58,719 nucleotides of DNA from Monosiga brevicollis MX1 (Eukaryota; Opisthokonta; Choanoflagellata; Craspedida; Salpingoecidae): assembly GCF_000002865.3 (NCBI RefSeq), contig NW_001865075.1, positions 107,611-166,329 on the forward strand. Direction: 5' to 3'. Numbering within the stretch: position 1 is the first letter of the stretch; every line of letters starts with the position of its first letter. Shown here in pieces: positions 1 to 11,960 of this stretch. The position numbers and the translations under genes were made by a program. The notes below the pieces were generated by a model. The model searched no databases. It saw only the letters and a program-made list of their open reading frames with translations, and was not told the origin of the DNA.

Positions 1-810
1 TACAACTCGCGGGCAGCCTGGTCGATGACTCTTTCTCCTTACACAGCTTGGGAACCGTCCGCAGCGGACCGGGTGCTTCGTCTGAGGTGCCGATCATGCC
101 CACGCATGACGACGACCATCTGAGCCCCCGTGGCCCCACCTCCACAACGTCGATGCAACAACCCCCAATCATGCCTACCGCTGCCTCGCCCGACACCACC
201 GCCAGTGCTCCCCCCGCCTTGGGTAAGCCATCTTCCCGCTCGCACCTCGTCCTCTTCGACTCTGCCGTTGATCGGCTTGGTCCAGATCACAATTATACCC
301 ACCGCCACTCGCTGAACAACATTTTCTCGTGCCTGCAGCGACTGCACCAAAGGACATGCCTGCACCGGCTGCCAGCAAGGCGCCAGGTGCCTCAGCTGAC
401 GAGGAGAAGCGTCAGCGAGAGTTGCTGGAACAGCGCGAGCGGGAGATGCTGGAGCAGGCTCGCCAAGAGAAGGAAGCACGTGAAGCCGAAGAGAAGCGCC
501 AACAGGAGAGCCAAGCCAAAAAGGACGAACTGACGGTGCGGATTTTTACACCAGCAATCGCCATGTCCCTGGATCATTCTATTTGCGTCTCGCAAACCAC
601 CTTTGCTATCTCACATCGGGATGTGGATGTCTTTGCCCGCTGATGTCGTAGAACAACCTGGAGACGCTTCGCAAAGAGGCGGCCGGGATCGAGTCCCAAA
701 TTGCCTCGGCACCAAACCCCATTCTCAAAAAACGTTTTCAAGCCTCGCTTACCAAAAAGCAGGATGAGATTGTTGCTGCCCAGGCCAAGCTCGATGCGCT
801 GTCCTCGTAA
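1..810 (+). CDS. 3' end of an unrecognised coiled-coil protein gene (partial, 5' end outside window)
   Basis: Three exons can be joined in one frame: about 47-222, 339-535 and 652-810, with GT...AG introns whose phases match and a TAA stop at 808-810. The visible protein begins with a Pro/Ser/Thr-rich stretch of low complexity. It continues into a highly charged Glu/Arg/Gln segment (EEKRQRELLEQREREMLEQA), which should form a single helix or coiled coil. It ends with a second helical stretch rich in Lys/Gln/Ala (final residues AKLDALSS). The start lies before the window, because the first visible exon follows a CAG acceptor. I do not recognise a family: the charged helix is compositional and gives no function. 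The gene is convergent with the XRCC1 gene, with about 270 bases between the two stops that show nothing I can name. Confidence 0.6.
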
Positions 811-1078
811 ACGTGGATGCTTGTGGCAAAGGTCTTTATGCGAGCAAGCGTTGAAACGGAGCAATCTTACCCTAAACAAGCACATTTGGATACAGATAGA
901 TAGAGAGCGCTACCCATGCCTGTGATGGGTAATTTGAGACTGGGGCGATCCATGGCATTGGTCGCAGGAAAAAAAAATCGAGTAGACCAGTTTGATGAAT
1001 TTTCAAGAAGAGCTAGATACCGCACCAACACGAGAAAGGACTAGCCAATACCATTCTGAAAAGGCAAGGCAGAGGCGC

Positions 1079-4000
1079 CTACTCATCCATGCTGTCAAGT
1101 TGGAATCCCGACTCAGGTACCCGTTGCTGCGATGCAGATTCAAAAGTGAGTTGTTGCTTTTCCAACGGAGACATGTAATAACACTCCGTGCACTCCGTAC
1201 CTGCTGCTTCATGCACGCTTGCAACCATGCCGGAGTGACAAAGACCAAGTTTGCGTTGTCTTGCCGTGCCGCGTCAAAATCGGCATTCCTATCATGGCCG
1301 AGCCAGGTGTTGACGTCAATGGGCCGGTCGGCTACCACCTCCCCCCTCCACCCAACAGAACAAACACCCAAGCCGTGCCTTACCAGCTCTGCGGCGATAC
1401 CACGTGCGTGACGTTGTCAGACATGTAATCTTCCACAGTGGCGTTGAGGGCGTACACCAGGCGCTTTGCTGCGCGAAAGGATTGGTTATCGTCAAACCCA
1501 TAGAGCAAGATGCGCAGTCCCGTCAAGGCATCCGGCAGAGTCTCCATGACTGATTTAGAGACGGAAGTTGTCGTAGCTGATCGCGGTAAGCTTGGAGCCG
1601 GCGCTGCAGCCGCCGTGTTCGCACGCGCAGGCGGGGCAGCTGTGGCGGAGGCACTCGTGCTTGCTTCGGGCTCGGACTCTGGCTCCGTGTCCGCCTCAAA
1701 AGCATCCACTTGAGCCGTGACATCCATCGCGCCTTTGGGGGCTTTGCTTTGAGGAGGCGCCACCGATGCCCCGGCTTGACCGGGAGGTTGTGCTACGGCC
1801 GACGCACCACTGATCCCTGCACCAGGATCAAAATCTACAACAATTGCAATCATTTGCTTGAGGGAGCGCGCAATCTAAAACAAACCCTTGGCATTCTAGG
1901 CTTGGGAGTCTTCTTCAAGTCCTGTGATTTACCGTCATCTGAAGCGTCATCATCGCCATGAACCGCGTCTTCTTCTTCTTCGGCAGAGTCATCGGGGTCC
2001 CCACCCTGAAGGGCTTGATCAGAGGGATACATAAAACTACAGGGAGCCAGGCAGCACATGCCTGTCAGCCATGGAAGACCAGAACAGGAGCTTCCGTCGA
2101 TGCCTTAAGCAACGCACCGATACTCTTGAACGCGTCGCTTGGCTCGATCACAACTTTCAAGCCAATCTTTGGACACGATAATACCACCATCACCTAAACA
2201 GGTAGATCACCATAATTGCCAAAAGCGACCCATACAACACCATCACGCAACAATCAAAAGCGCGTGAGACCGCGCACGTTGGAATATAAACACTAACATG
2301 GATTAAAAACACCAAAAAAAAATAAAAAATAAAAAAATCAGGAACATACGACGGGCTTGTGTGTTTTTGGGGGTCTGCTCAAAAGCCGATATGGAATGGG
2401 TGCAGCGTGAATCCCACTGCGCGGCATACTGTGCACCCATCCCCAGGGCCAAGTCTCGTAATTGGCCACGCCGTGGGTTTTGGTAGCCGCTCAGCGTGAA
2501 GCGCACACCCTTGAGAATGTCGCGGTATGGGGGTGGCGCAGTAGGAGCCGGCTTGCTTCGCTTGGGTGGTGGTGCGGCCGCTGAAGGCTTGGGCGCAGTA
2601 CGTTGCGGTGTGGAGGCAGCAGGGGGTGTCCTTGAGACAGCCGTGGAGACCTGTGGCGCAGAGCGTGCGCCAGGTGATGACGAGGTGCTGGCAGGCGGAG
2701 CAGCTGCGGGCCGATTTCTAGATGCATTGGACGTGGATGCGGTTGGCGTGCTTGCGCCAGTACCGGTTACTGGCAGTGAAGCGCGCGAAGGTGCGGTCGA
2801 GGTGGTCACCCAACTGCTGGTTGTTGGTTGCTGAGGGATGGTTGTCGGCAGGCTGTGAGCTGCATGTTCAGCAGCCTCGCGCACTCGACGTTCCTCAGCC
2901 GCCTGTTGCCGCGCCTCCGCGGCCAAGCGGGCATTCTCCGCCGCCTCACTCAGTGCACGGTCCGCCCTGGTGCACACAAAGACACACCATGAGATTATGA
3001 TGATGATGATGAGCCAAAAATAAAAAAGAAGGACAGGCATCTGAATGGTCAACATCTGCGATGGATGAATATTCTTTCTTACTTGCTTGAGGAAGCAGTC
3101 AAGCTGCGCATGCGCTGAACAAAGGCAAGACATGGGGTGTGCAATGCAAAAGCCAGTGAAGCGATGCCGGCTCATTTGTTTTAACGAAACGAGAAGTGCC
3201 AAGGAATGAGATGAATGCAAAAGCGCTCAAAGGTACCTCAATCGAGTTGGGAGGTGAAGTGGTGGATGGCTGGGACTTGAGCTTGAACATGCCAAAGGTG
3301 CCCTCACGCTTCAGGGTTGGTTTGGTGGGGGTGGTTGTGGCAGAGGCGGGCTTGCTGGGTGCCTTGGGCGAAGCGCTTGCGGCAGGAGAAGCGGCCGTGG
3401 CGGCAGAGGCACCAGCCTCATGTACCCGCACAAAAGTCAGACCAAAAGGTTCTGTCTGTGTCACAAGGCAAGGACATGGCAAGGGGCGGGATCAGACCGG
3501 TAACAGTTGCGAGGAGCAAGAGACGCGGGCGCGGGGGAGGGTGAGGGGAACGGGCAGAGCAAACCCAGGGGCAATGCGTCCAACCAACCTTGTTGTAAGG
3601 TTGCTTGCAGACCAGGCGTAGCTGGTCCCAGCGCTGCTGGCGCGCCTGCTGGTTGATTTTAGATTGACCTGTCCAAAGGGGGTAATTGGGAAACAAGTGC
3701 AATCACAATCATCGGCAGGTTTTCAAAGCGAGGAGGAACAAGCAAGGTCAAGGGATCGCACCAAAAAAGAGAACATTTTGTAATTGGGATGCATCCCAGC
3801 TTTTAGAAGCACTGGGTGGCAACACGAGTTCTACGGGACACAAATTCTATCCAAAAGGCACGACAACGGTTTGGATGACGTGCCAAAGGGTCAGACAAGA
3901 GGCGAGGCTTTGAGGAAGCGAGGGGTTTCAAGAAAAGAGGTTTCAAGAGGAGGGGTTTCAACAGGCGGCGGCTCACCGCCCACGTCGAGTCGGAGGCTCC

Positions 4001-4423
4001 AGAGTTGCGCACTTTGACCTCCAACATGGCTAGCCACACAGACACGATGCCACATGCTGGGTTGAGCAGAGACCATCACGCAGAACCTCTGACACAAGCA
4101 GCGGCCGTGAAGTCTTCGAGTACCGACCAGAGCCATAGTTGCCCACGTCCAAGGTTTCGATAACAACAGCTCGGTCCAATTGAAGCTCAACCCAATTGGT
4201 GACCCCAGCCAACCCCTTCCATACCCGACCGGGATCGCTATCCAGGACATGTTCGGGCGGGAATCCCTACATGTGCACACATCGTCAGCTGACTCGTCCC
4301 TCCACACTGTGAACAACAGGTCACCGCCGCTTTGCACACACGCACACACACGCACACACACGCACACACCTGTGCCGAGGGACTGGCGTTGATGACATGC
4401 TGCACCTTGACGCCCCCTGCCAT
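1079..4423 (-). CDS. XRCC1: XRCC1, single-strand-break repair scaffold
   Basis: Non-catalytic scaffold of base-excision and single-strand-break repair, acting in the nucleus. Thirteen exons join with matching phases: 4370-4423, 4128-4266, 3977-4029, 3762-3846, 3589-3668, 3237-3455, 3083-3114, 2350-2966, 2118-2193, 1933-2036, 1384-1834, 1201-1288, 1079-1126, giving 681 residues (human protein 633). The N-terminal domain is clear: LQLDRAVVIETLDVGNYGS, then RWDQLRLVCKQPYNK, then EPFGLTFVRVH. A Ser/Ala/Pro-rich linker carries a basic PPPKRSKPAP patch, a possible nuclear signal. BRCT1 (about residues 375-470) has LSGYQNPRRGQLRDLALGMG. An acidic linker follows (SAEEEEDAVHGDDD). The last 100 residues are BRCT2, with LLYGFDDN, VEDYMSDNVTHVV and FVTPAWLQACM; in animals BRCT2 binds DNA ligase III. 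Exon 7 is only 32 bases. The ATG at 4423 is chosen because it opens the conserved first strand (KVQHVINAS). Confidence 0.95.
4334..4369. repeat. (CA)n-rich microsatellite at the start of XRCC1 intron 1
   Basis: Imperfect CACACA/CGCACACA tract placed directly after the exon 1 splice donor of XRCC1, so on the minus strand the intron begins GTGTGTGCGTGTGTG. The repeat supplies the donor GT itself, which makes the exact splice position tolerant of repeat-length change. Confidence 0.8.
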
Positions 4424-5980
4424 GCCAACGATCACGCGTAGCACAGATCACGACGTCGCAATCTCCAGTGTGTGGCACAGTCTCCAGCAGCTGCATCAGC
4501 ACACCAGCACAGCACAGGTATCCGCACAACTGGTTCTGTGACCGGCTGCAGTCGATCTCGCGACCCGACAGACGGCGCTCGGCTCGGGCTCGTGTGTGTG
4601 CTTGCGAGACACGCTCGCTGGAGCCTAATGTAGAAAACGAAGATAAGTCAGTAACGGTCTACACAGTCCATCTCTCATTTTACTAACAGTTCTTCAATAA
4701 CTAGAATTTTGTCTGCAAAAGCTCATATTCATGTATCTTGTTCCAACACGTTCGAGTGCTTAAGTTGGACCCATAATGCTGACAATCATTCTCGTTTCGA
4801 ACATATGTTGCATATTACTGTTCACCGACTTTGCTTGTATCCGGATGATGCAATTATGTCGTAATGGAGCTTGCCCCTTGTTGGTGCCGCACCGCGCGAC
4901 GTTGAGGCGCCAGCAGTGGGTTGTCCTTCATAGAGGTCTTAAGCGTGCTTGAATGGGGTGGGACCTTTGGGTTTTTCGCATTCCTGTAGCAGCGTACATA
5001 TGTCGCTCTGTGTTTGATCGTTGTGTCAAACGTCTCGCTCGATTAGATTCGCTTGACAAGCAGAGGCTAGATTTGCTTCCGCACCCGCCACGCGTCGCCC
5101 CTGTGCCACGTTACACCGTATTCGTCATACAAAGTATGGTAAATAGCCCAACTAAACAACGAAGAAACGTGTCCATCTCGTTCCGTTCAAGGTTCCGGTA
5201 TTGACATCTGTACGCCAAAACCAGATGCAAACCCACCCCACTGCGACACTCAGCCCCACTGCAGTTGGTTTGCGGTCGTCGTCAACTTCAATAGAGCGAG
5301 ACGGTTGGGATGGGTTTGCGTGTAGACGGCGTGTCTATCCATTGTCCTTAGATAACAGATGTGATTGCCTGCACCAACCCGACCCTGTGAAGAGACTCTC
5401 AATTTCGACATGAGCCGAAACTGGCGGATGCTGACTTTGCACTGGCAGCCGCATAACCTTGTGGAAGGGCCTCACGCCAGCAAGAACGGGTCTGATACCA
5501 ACAAATGAAAGCAAGGGCGTTCCTTCTCGCGAAGTAGCTTACTCGAGCCGCCCACTTGGTCGCAGAATGCAAGCAAAAGTCTTCCAACCCCGATACTTAC
5601 CTACTTTGCTTTGCACAATGACTCATTTGGACAAATCCATCGCAACTGTCCCCGGCTGTCTCAGCCCCTTCCATTCACTTGCCTCGAGCCATGCGTGGTT
5701 CAAGAGTCATACGGATAAGAGGACACAACACTTGTAACCTTCCACCCAAAATCTGCAATGAATAGGCACATGCAACATGGGGCCTGTGGGTCTTGCCCTG
5801 ACCACCCTCACCACCCGAAATATCTTTTATTCACCCTGCAGCCGACGCCGCGGACAGACATTTTCTTTTATTCACCGTGAACACAACTTACTTGCGTTCT
5901 CCCTCGCAGCTCAAGTCTAGCCATCACTGCCTTCATACATCTTGACACAAGCCTCCGACCGTCTACCATCACACGCCAGT
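4424..5980. other. Divergent intergenic spacer between XRCC1 and the HMG-like gene
   Basis: About 1.55 kb separate the two divergent start codons. I see no reading frame with conserved-looking protein, no RNA gene and no clear repeat. Short open stretches of 60-90 codons occur on both strands but look like chance. The spacer is the likely home of both promoters; no TATA-like element stands out. Confidence 0.5.
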
Positions 5981-7027
5981 ATGTGGCCGCAACCCGGCAA
6001 CCCTCTAGTACGAGGCATGTCAGCATCCCACAAAACCTCTTCCCCAAAGTCATGGAGCATTCGAATCAAGCAGCCGCGGCGCGCATCCTCCATGCTGGCG
6101 CGTGGAATAGAGCGTCGTCTCTTGAACCTCGACCCAAACAGCCCCTCGGGGGGTCAACAGCACCAAGCAACAGCTTTTGATCTGTTTGTTGAACTCAAGT
6201 ACAATGCTGATGCTCGCAAGGTTTGTACCGCCACTTCCAATAATCACTCCTCGCCGACCTCTGCAGACAAATTGCACACGTGCTCATATCAAAATTGTAT
6301 ACGCTAATTGCTACGCATGCAGCACCCGGGCATTGAGCCACCTTACCTGCGCTGGCAGCAGATGCTCAAGGCAGAACGCCGACCTTATGAACACTTAGCC
6401 GAACAGCTTGCACATGGCCACAGCGTTTTGCGTCCCTCGACAACACGCAGCTCCATCGGCGGCTCGTCCTACGACTTGGTCAAACACTTGCTGCCAAGCC
6501 CAGCCTGCTCACATCCAAGCAATATGATGCAAATGTCGCTTGCAGTCCCGGTCACCCCATCATGTGGGCCCGATGCTGGTCAATTGTCCCCAAACCACAC
6601 AGCATCAGAAGCACCTTGTCTCAACAATGATGGACTTACAACTCAGAGCCTGGCCAATTCCAACCTCAATGATGCCATGAAATGGTGCCCACCCGCAAAA
6701 CTTGCCGGGCCAGATATCGAATCCTCTTCCAGCATTGGCTCGCCTGAATTGGACATGGAGCCATTTTGGTTAACACCGCTATGCGAGGAATCAATTGACC
6801 TCTTCTGGTCGGAGCGATGCTCAACCCCATCTTCACCGACTTCATCTGAGATGCTTTCCCTGTCAGCCACCATCGCCACACAGCCAGCCACATGTCAGGA
6901 GGTTCCAGCGCCATGGTCAGGATTCGCCCGACGAGTTCAGGCTGCTGCATCACCGCGTCCTGCCATTACTTGCCTGCCCCACTTGACTGCCACTGAGGTT
7001 CAACGCTGCCTCTTACATCTTTATTAA
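5981..7027 (+). CDS. HMG-box-like protein with long Ser/Pro-rich tail
   Basis: Two exons, 5981-6220 and 6323-7027, joined in phase 0 to give 314 residues. The first ATG in frame is at 5981. Across the splice the protein reads TAFDLFVELKYNADARK and then HPGIEPPYLRWQQMLKAER, RPYEHLAEQL. This matches the HMG-box pattern (small residue then F..F, a basic patch, hP, W..m, eR.pY...A). HMG boxes bend DNA and are found in chromatin proteins and SOX/TCF-type transcription factors; which class this belongs to cannot be told. Before the box lies a short basic segment (SIRIKQPRRASSMLARGIERR) that could help bind DNA or act as a nuclear signal. The remaining 190 residues are rich in Ser, Pro and Thr with acidic patches, typical of an activation or interaction region. 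The intron sits inside the box. The family call is moderate because the third helix is weak. Confidence 0.55.
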
Positions 7028-7134
7028 TTTACAACCTACTGCAGCAATGAGCACATTGCGCCCCTTTGCCCATAGTCTCAGTACCCCTGCTGGCTGCGCC
7101 AAGCATTGTTGTGTGTATGTTTATTGCCATTTTT

Positions 7135-7165
<31 letters not shown>

Positions 7166-7356
7166 TTCTCGCGTGTGACTCTGGGTTGCCCATTTTATGC
7201 CGATTCCCACGGGAAGAATCGAATCGCCGTCAACGATTCAAAGCCTAATCCTACAAATTTGATTGTGGGGACAAGCAGTAAGAAGAGAGCTTGGGTTGAG
7301 ACCGCAAATATCAATTTGAATGTGTTGAATTCGGCATTGGGCCGTCAGGTCCGTTA
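7028..7356. other. Spacer between two convergent gene ends
   Basis: 329 bases between the stop of the HMG-like gene and the stop of the secreted EGF gene. It contains a T run of about 18 at 7129-7146 followed by a short (GT)n tract. Nothing else is seen; both 3' untranslated regions should lie here. Confidence 0.6.
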
Positions 7357-10300
7357 GGCAGCCACGTAACCAATAACCGCAATGGTGATGTAGTGAGCGG
7401 TACCGGGGGTAGATTCGCTGTCACAAAATACGGCATCAAACGTGCCGTCGTCCTTGAGCGGGATAATCTGCGTGCCGTGCCAATGGCCATAATACCACCG
7501 AGAGCCGGCAGTACCACCCTAAAACGGAACAAACAAATGGTAAGAATGGTGAGCCAACTCATAGAAGAGCCGTGCGTGGCGGCGCCATTGCACGCCACAA
7601 CTGACATCGTGAGAGATTTGCACGTCATTAAAATACACGTTGGAGTCGTGAATGCCATTTCGAATGATGGAGGCGGTGTGCGTAGCCTACGCAAGGCATG
7701 AACGAAGCCCAAAGGTCAGGAGTAACCAAGCGTTTTCCAGCCACAATTTGATCTTCAGGCAAACATGTATTCTTCTTAGTTCTGGCTGCAAAGCAGTACG
7801 CACGTCACGTCCAAATGTGTGGACAACATGATCTGAGCTACTCGTATGCTCATGCGTGTAAATGGTTGTGATCAAGGCCTTGGCATTTGTAGGCACGCCT
7901 GCATGCCATACCCAAAAAAGGCAGCATCCGAGGGATGAACAGTGAGAAGCGAGCGAGTAACGAAAGAATTTCGGCCAGCTTGAAGGAGATGGAACGCACC
8001 AGAGCCAGCCGGTGGCGAAATGCCGGTCGTGACCGTGCGGGCTGTGGGGGCAAACTTCATGGTGCGTGCCGCAGAGGTAGGAAGATAAATGATGTTGGTA
8101 AACGGGGCAGAGGGGATGTAGCCAAACACCTGGAGTGTCAAATACACGGTCGGATTGTCACTGTTGGCGCCCATACCAGCATCCACCTTGATAGTACCAT
8201 CTCCCAGTGAGCCCGTCATCTACAGCGTTTTTGTGGCCAAATGTCCGCAATAAGCCGACTTGTCAGACTCTGATGACAGGAGAAACAGATGCAAGGTTCA
8301 AGCACGCACCAAAAATGTACTCCAGCCGTAGTGGGCGCTGGCGACAGATGAATCACCTTCGTTGGTGGTGACAGCGTCGCCCCAATACTGCAAGGCACTC
8401 GTGTAAGGGGCATTATCCCAGTTGTTGGGCATATTGCTCGTGTCACGGCCAAATGCCATATTAAAGTGATCATCGCGATTTGAAACAAACATGGAGGAGG
8501 CAGTCAAGACGCCGGCGACGCCGGTGGCTGGGATGTGACTAGGCTTGAGGTCATACTTCGAAAAGCCGCGATTGGACGTCTGCCGCAGATTGTGCACTTG
8601 ATTGACGCTTAGCAGCGTAGACTCGCCGGCGCCCGTCAAATAGCCGTAGATGTACACTGTGAGAGAATTCACGCCTCGCGTCAACCCACTCACGCCACCC
8701 TTGATGGTGCGTCCGGCGAGTGGGATGATTGTGGTTCCCACAGCCATGCCATCGCCCTGGGCACCTAAAAGCATCGAAAATCGGCAACCCATCAGCGCCA
8801 TCCCGCCCAACTCGCAAAAACTTAGAGACGGTCAAATAAAAGCAAAGAACCGGCGCCGAGCACTGCATTTCCCAAAGAGCAAGCCTGAACAGGGCACAAG
8901 TATCTACAAAAACTTCACATGGTGTGACTCACCTCCATTATCGCCGTTCTGTGTTTGCAAAATGTCGTTGAGATAAGTGTTGGCGTTGTACACGTCGTTG
9001 TCATAGTTGGAACAAGGAACGTCGTTGTCACGACCCAGGGAATAGACACAATGATCATTGCCCAAGGAATTGTACATGGAGAGCGAGGCCAAAACGGCCA
9101 CGGCATCGGTCGGAATGACCGTCGGTACATCCTGCTCGAGCTTCTCGCAGTTGGACTCAAAGTCAAACAGCATCCGCTCAGGACGATCCAAAAAGCGCAC
9201 AAAGAGGCCGTAGCAGGAGTCGGCGTTGGGATCGATCGTAAAATTACCCGAGGGGCAACGACATTCATAAGAGCCTTCCAAGTTAACGCATGTGGCCATG
9301 TCTGGACAGGGGGCACCGGCAGCACATTCATCCGAGTCTGCGCAAACCAGGGCATCACCGCTCACTGGCACCCATTCTGCAAACTCGTTGCAAACATAAG
9401 TGGCGGAACGCTCTGGCGAGTAGTTCTCTGCGCATGTCACCTATGGGCAAGCACCAATGAAATGTTCATCCGCTCATGTGTAGTGCGAGTGTGAAGCAAG
9501 GGCATCGCCCTGATGGCCGCATGATGGCAGGACAGAGGATGGCCAGGACGAACCAGACAAGTCCCGTCAAAGCTCCTGTTGGTACAGGTGCTCGCTGCAA
9601 GGTGTGCGATGACAGGGCCACTAGCCGAGCACCCGCCGTGAACGAAAGTGGGCACGCAACGGTTCAAGTCGGCATCAAAGACGAGTCCTTGCGAAAAACA
9701 GCTAGAACGGGGAGGCAGTTGGTAAGTATGAGTGAATGAGAAGCATGTCAAACCTGACTTGCGCTTCGTACTTCCAGCTATCAGCAGACATCCTTACTTG
9801 AGAATACTGTCAGCGTTGGCATTGAAGGTGGCGCTGGAAATTGTGCCGTTGAGAAGAGACATGTTGCCATAAACGTATGTGAGCTCGTGGTCAAGAAGCA
9901 GGGCCATTTCCTCGAGAATATCATCCAAGTTGTCGGCCAGGGCAGCCTTGGTAACAAGCGTAGCAACTAGGTCAGCAATTTCGCTCCTGTAAGCGGCGAA
10001 TGCCGTCGTGTTGACCAGGATCTGGCGTGCCTCGGCTGCGGCTTGTGCCGTGGCTGACCGCCCAGATTCATCGCGGCGAACGGTGGAAAAACGCAGGTGA
10101 AGTCGAGATTGAGCCGTGCTGCTCGAGGGAACGTAAATCAAGCGGCATCAATACTTGCAACGAGGCACCAATAATACCTGTGCCAACCTCGTTGGCGTAG
10201 TCGCGCATGGAATCCACGGCACTAGCCAGGGCCAGGCTGACCTCGTCCGCATCCGCCTATGGGCCGGCAGAGAATGACGATCAGACACGGACCAGGCATG

Positions 10301-10974
10301 GTTCATGCCAGCATCCAGGCAGCGAGGTGCCACGCGACCTCAAGTGGGCGCAGTGAAGAGTTGGGCATGTACCTTTTGATTGAGCTGCAGGTCTGTCGCG
10401 TTGGCGAGCTGGCTCACGTCTTGGGCCACGGCAGAAATGCTGGCGTTGAGTGTCGCACGCGTGGCACCAAGCTCCTATGTGAGACCAAAGGTCAGAGTTG
10501 GGTCATGAGAACCAAAGACAAAGCGGGATCGGCACCTTTGCAAAAGAATTGAACCTGTTGCAGATCTGCGCAGGTCTGGTTGAGAGCGGCGATGGTCGCA
10601 TGGGCATCAGAGAGAGATGCTTGCATGCTGGCGATGACGGTCAGAAGATCCAGCGTGTTTGTGCCTTGTTCGATGAGAACGCTCTACGAGAGGACATGTT
10701 GATGCCAGGTTGCCAGGTAAAAACAAGCACAACGAGGGAATGAGAAAAGCGGCGAGACAGCCAAGGAAAGGTCCAGCACGACACGGGCGGGTTCGCCGGG
10801 CCACTAATAATGAACCTTGGAAGAATTAAGCACAAAGATGAGGTTGCCATTCTCAACTGTGACGGAAGGAGCTTCATCAGCTGCGGCAGCCAACGGCACC
10901 ATGCCAACCCCTGAAAGCGCTAGAAGAAGCAAGCATGCTAGTCCAACGCCACGCCAACTCGTGACGCATCTCAT
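7357..10974 (-). CDS. Secreted EGF-domain protein with three copies of an unrecognised beta-type domain
   Basis: Starts at the ATG at 10974 with a clear signal peptide (GVGLACLLLLALSGVG, cleavage probably after LAAA). Exon 1 is 10816-10974; the next exons give a helical stalk (SVLIEQGTNTLDLLTVIASM; ELGATRATLNASISAVAQDV; RSEIADLVATLVTKAALADN) with several N-glycosylation sequons. A Cys-rich part follows (SSCFSQGLVFDADLNRC), then a calcium-binding EGF domain, DSDECAAGAPCPDMATCVNL, with the usual six cysteines. The rest, about 9.1-7.36 kb, contains three similar units, each closing with a hydrophobic strand and a Gly-Tyr: SLTVYIYGYLTG, VYLTLQVFGYIPSA and YITIAVIGYVAA (C-terminus). No transmembrane segment is seen, so the product should be secreted or matrix-bound. 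The family of the repeated unit is unknown to me. Later exon borders are not all resolved, so total length is uncertain. Confidence 0.7.
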
Positions 10975-11960
10975 CGCTGTTGTAGCACCGCTGCCGGCGG
11001 TGACGGCGCCAGCAGCGGTGGCCCTCGCGGCTCGCGACCTCATCACACAGGTGAAAATGGGAAAAACACGCAACCCCGACGAAACAACATAAACTGACGT
11101 TTATCTGCATTAACTATGCTATTGTATGTTAATGTATCTACATCTTCTCGACGTTCTAGTGCATCTTTCTTCTAGAGTGGTTTTCAAGGCTGAAGCAGGT
11201 CGCGTTTTTGTAGCACTTATACAGGCTTTTGCAGTTTTCTTGTATTTTGTTAATATAACATGCTTGAACAAATGCATACATGTTTGACCTTTTTGATTTT
11301 TGCACTCTGACCAAGGCGTGGGTGTCGTGTGATGTATTTTACTTTTTGCGGAAACAGGATGCTTGGTGTTTCAAAAAGAAGTATTTTACTTTGTAAAGCT
11401 TTGATGGTAGTTGCGGATGCTGGAGCCCTTCGGCGCTCTCGGGCCACGGCCCATGCCCAGGTAGCTGCAGGCTGCTTTCGCTGTGCCTCTCTTCTGCACC
11501 AGTCTCTGTCTCTGTCTCTGTCGTACCTCGCTCATTCAGTTTCTGACTTTGCTTTGGGGTAATATCGCTTGGACGATCACAAAGTTTATTTTTGCCTTTA
11601 CCACCACTCTTGCTTCTGGATATTGATGATCAAGATCCGTCATTGGGGAGCTGCGCAACGTGATCAAGGCCTGTTGGGTCTGTGTCCTGGTGCTGAGCAA
11701 CGACGTGGACGTGCAGGTCCCGACTGGTGATTGAAATCTGTTTTCACTGTATTTTTCGGACTGAACCCTAGCCCTTTCCATCGGCTCTCTCCGCTCTGCC
11801 GCCCTATATCCTCGTCGGCCCTGGCCTGCCAATAGTTCAACGCTTGGCGGTCGCACGATTCTCAAGTTCTGTTCCCGGAACCGGGAACACGATCAGCAAA
11901 ATTGCTCAATCTTCATCCCGCTGGGCACCCGCCGCGGCGGCCTGGCATCACATCAACGCC
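10975..11960. other. Divergent spacer between the secreted EGF gene and the PTPDC1-like gene
   Basis: About 1 kb between two divergent start codons. Part near 11100-11450 is AT-rich. A short (TCTCTG)n run lies near 11503-11522. No coding stretch is convincing. It presumably carries both promoters and 5' untranslated exons. Confidence 0.5.
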
